Part shown: positions 62,764 through 64,000 of the stretch, one piece after another | Position numbering within the stretch: the stretch's first letter is position 1 | Layout: every line of letters begins with the position of its first letter | Origin: Eudorina sp. 2006-703-Eu-15 | Taxonomy: Eukaryota > Chlorophyta > Chlorophyceae > Chlamydomonadales > Volvocaceae | Assembly (NCBI GenBank): GCA_003117195.1 | Contig: BDSI01000200.1 | Span: forward strand, 83,488 to 147,487 | Reading direction: 5' to 3' | Length of the DNA stretch: 64,000 nt | Notes under the pieces: model-generated | Seen by the model: the letters and a program-made list of their open reading frames with translations, nothing else | The model's database searches: none | What the model was told of the DNA's origin: nothing | Made by a program: the position numbers and the translations under genes

Positions 62764-64000
62764 GGTCCGGGGGTTCGCGGCGTGGTCGCCGCTCTCGCCT
62801 GGGAGGGTATTGTGTCAGGGGCGTCCTCGCGGGTTGCCTGGGACAGCCGTAGCTGCATGCTGGGGACGGTCTGCTGGCTGGGTCCCGGGGCGTCTGCGTG
62901 CTGGCTGGCGTCGGCAGCTGCTCTCTTGTCAGCCTTGGCGAGCACGGACTTCCTCTGGGCGCGCCGCGCGCCCTCCTGAAGGGATATGAGCCGTTCACGG
63001 TACACGCCCATAGGTTCGTCTGTGCCGTCGGCGACCACCTTGCGCATCCACTGCTTTCTCCCGGGGGTGTTGTACGTGGCCAGGAGCTCCGCATCCGAGA
63101 GGTCCGTGATCGGGACCGATTTGCCACGTTTGCGGTTGGCCTTGGGGCTGGTCAGGGTGGGGGACCTGCCCCTTTTGGGTGTTGCGGCGCCGGGGCCGGC
63201 CCAACCTGGGTATTATCGGGCTGTGTGGCTGGGCCGTCTGCCGATTGCGCCCTGTTAGGCTCACAAGGCGTTGCAGCGGCAGGGGTAGCCGCCTGTTGGC
63301 CGCGTCGCTGGCGGGCCCGCGTGGTGCGGGGCGTCGTAGCGGCTGTTTGCCCGCTCCCCGTGGCACCTTCGGCCGTCTCAGTTGTCGTTGCGGGCTTGCT
63401 GGGGGCGGCGGTGGCCCGATTCGCAGCCCTGGTCGGGGTGGCGCATTCGGCAGCCCTGGTCTCCGTGGCGCGCTGTGCCTCGGCATGCTGCGCCTCGGCG
63501 GCGGCGGGCGCAGCGGTGCGTTGTGTCTCGGCGGCGGCGGCGGCGGCTGCAGCCTCACGCTGTGCCTCGGCACGCTGTGCCTCGGCGGCGGCGGCTGCGG
63601 CGGCGGCGATTCGTGCGGCCTTGGCCTCCGCGTCTTGCTGGGCTAAGTGCGCCGCTGTCCGAGCTCTGACCTCAGCGTTGTGCGCTTTGGTCTCTTGATC
63701 CGCCTGCTGCCGGAGTGTTTCCGCGAGCTGCTGCGCGGCCGCGCGGTTACCGGAGGATGCGGGAGTCCGTGTCTGACCGTCCGTTGCTGCTCTGGCTGTA
63801 GGCGCCGGGGTCCCCCTTGCGCTTCGGCTCGCCCTGTCCGCCGTCGCCGTGGTTGCGGCTGCCGCCGCTGCCTGGCCTGGGGCGTGCTGTGGGTCTGTCT
63901 CCGACCGCGGTTGAGTCCGTGCCGCCGCCGCGGGCGGGGGTCTGAGGGGCCAGCGGCAGCAGCTGCAGCTGCTGACGCCCGCTGCTGGTATATCCTCTTG
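62760..64000 (-). pseudogene. retrotransposon ORF1, Ala-rich coiled coil, partial and frameshifted
   Basis: Open from the window edge to a stop at 63152, with long Ala/Glu/Gln heptad-like stretches (AQQDAEAKAARIAAAAAAAA, EAQRAEAQREAAAA), expected to trimerise and bind element RNA as ORF1 proteins do. The frame then shifts by one between 63211 and 63154 and continues as KRGRSPTLTSPKANRKRG, TDLSDAELLATYNTPGRKQW and LQEGARRAQRKSVLAKADKR to a stop at 62760. No zinc knuckle is visible in the part present. The true start is outside the window. Confidence 0.8.

Overview
The window is nuclear DNA from a green alga of the Chlamydomonas/Volvox (volvocine) group. Four things point there: GC-rich coding exons split by many short GT-AG introns, a pherophorin-type Hyp-rich wall glycoprotein gene, TGTAA as the candidate poly(A) signal, and abundant (TG)n, GC-rich minisatellites and Ala/Gly/Ser/Gln-rich low-complexity coding exons. 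Species is not resolved. No bacterial operon, rRNA, tRNA or CRISPR array was found.

Layout. (i) 424-4862 (-): eight-exon gene for an LRR / coiled-coil protein with a very long low-complexity tail. It is divergent across a 576-bp gap from (ii) 5439-10111 (+), a thirteen-exon gene of the conserved eukaryotic DUF2009 (UPF0652) family. (iii) 10.1-13.0 kb: mostly unassigned, with a weak short-gene candidate and a hairpin. (iv) 12958-21252 (+) and (v) 26005-31529 (+): two tandem paralogues with matching exon phases, each predicted as signal peptide, MATH domain, transmembrane helix, long disordered tail and C-terminal RING-like Cys/His motif. (vi) 35970-39199 (-): a complete four-exon plastid acetylornithine aminotransferase gene with intronic minisatellites. 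(vii) 44672-48686 (+): a complete seven-exon pherophorin. (viii) 48.7-57.3 kb: AT-richer and gene-poor, with one unexplained 209-codon reading frame, a 34-bp minisatellite and a (TG)84 tract. (ix) 57.3 kb to the right edge (-): an L1-type non-LTR retrotransposon (Ala-rich ORF1, AP endonuclease, reverse transcriptase, CCHC-like end), broken by many frameshifts. Its 3' end runs straight into a 367-bp (CA)n tail.

No pathway links the neighbours: arginine synthesis (aminotransferase), cell wall/extracellular matrix (pherophorin) and membrane-tethered ubiquitin-ligase-like proteins (MATH-TM-RING pair) simply sit side by side. The MATH-TM-RING pair is the least ordinary part: MATH is predicted outside the cytosol and RING inside, an order I do not recall for any named MATH+RING family. 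Exon models were built by hand from splice consensus, phase continuity and paralogue comparison. Exon borders in the disordered tails are the least certain.
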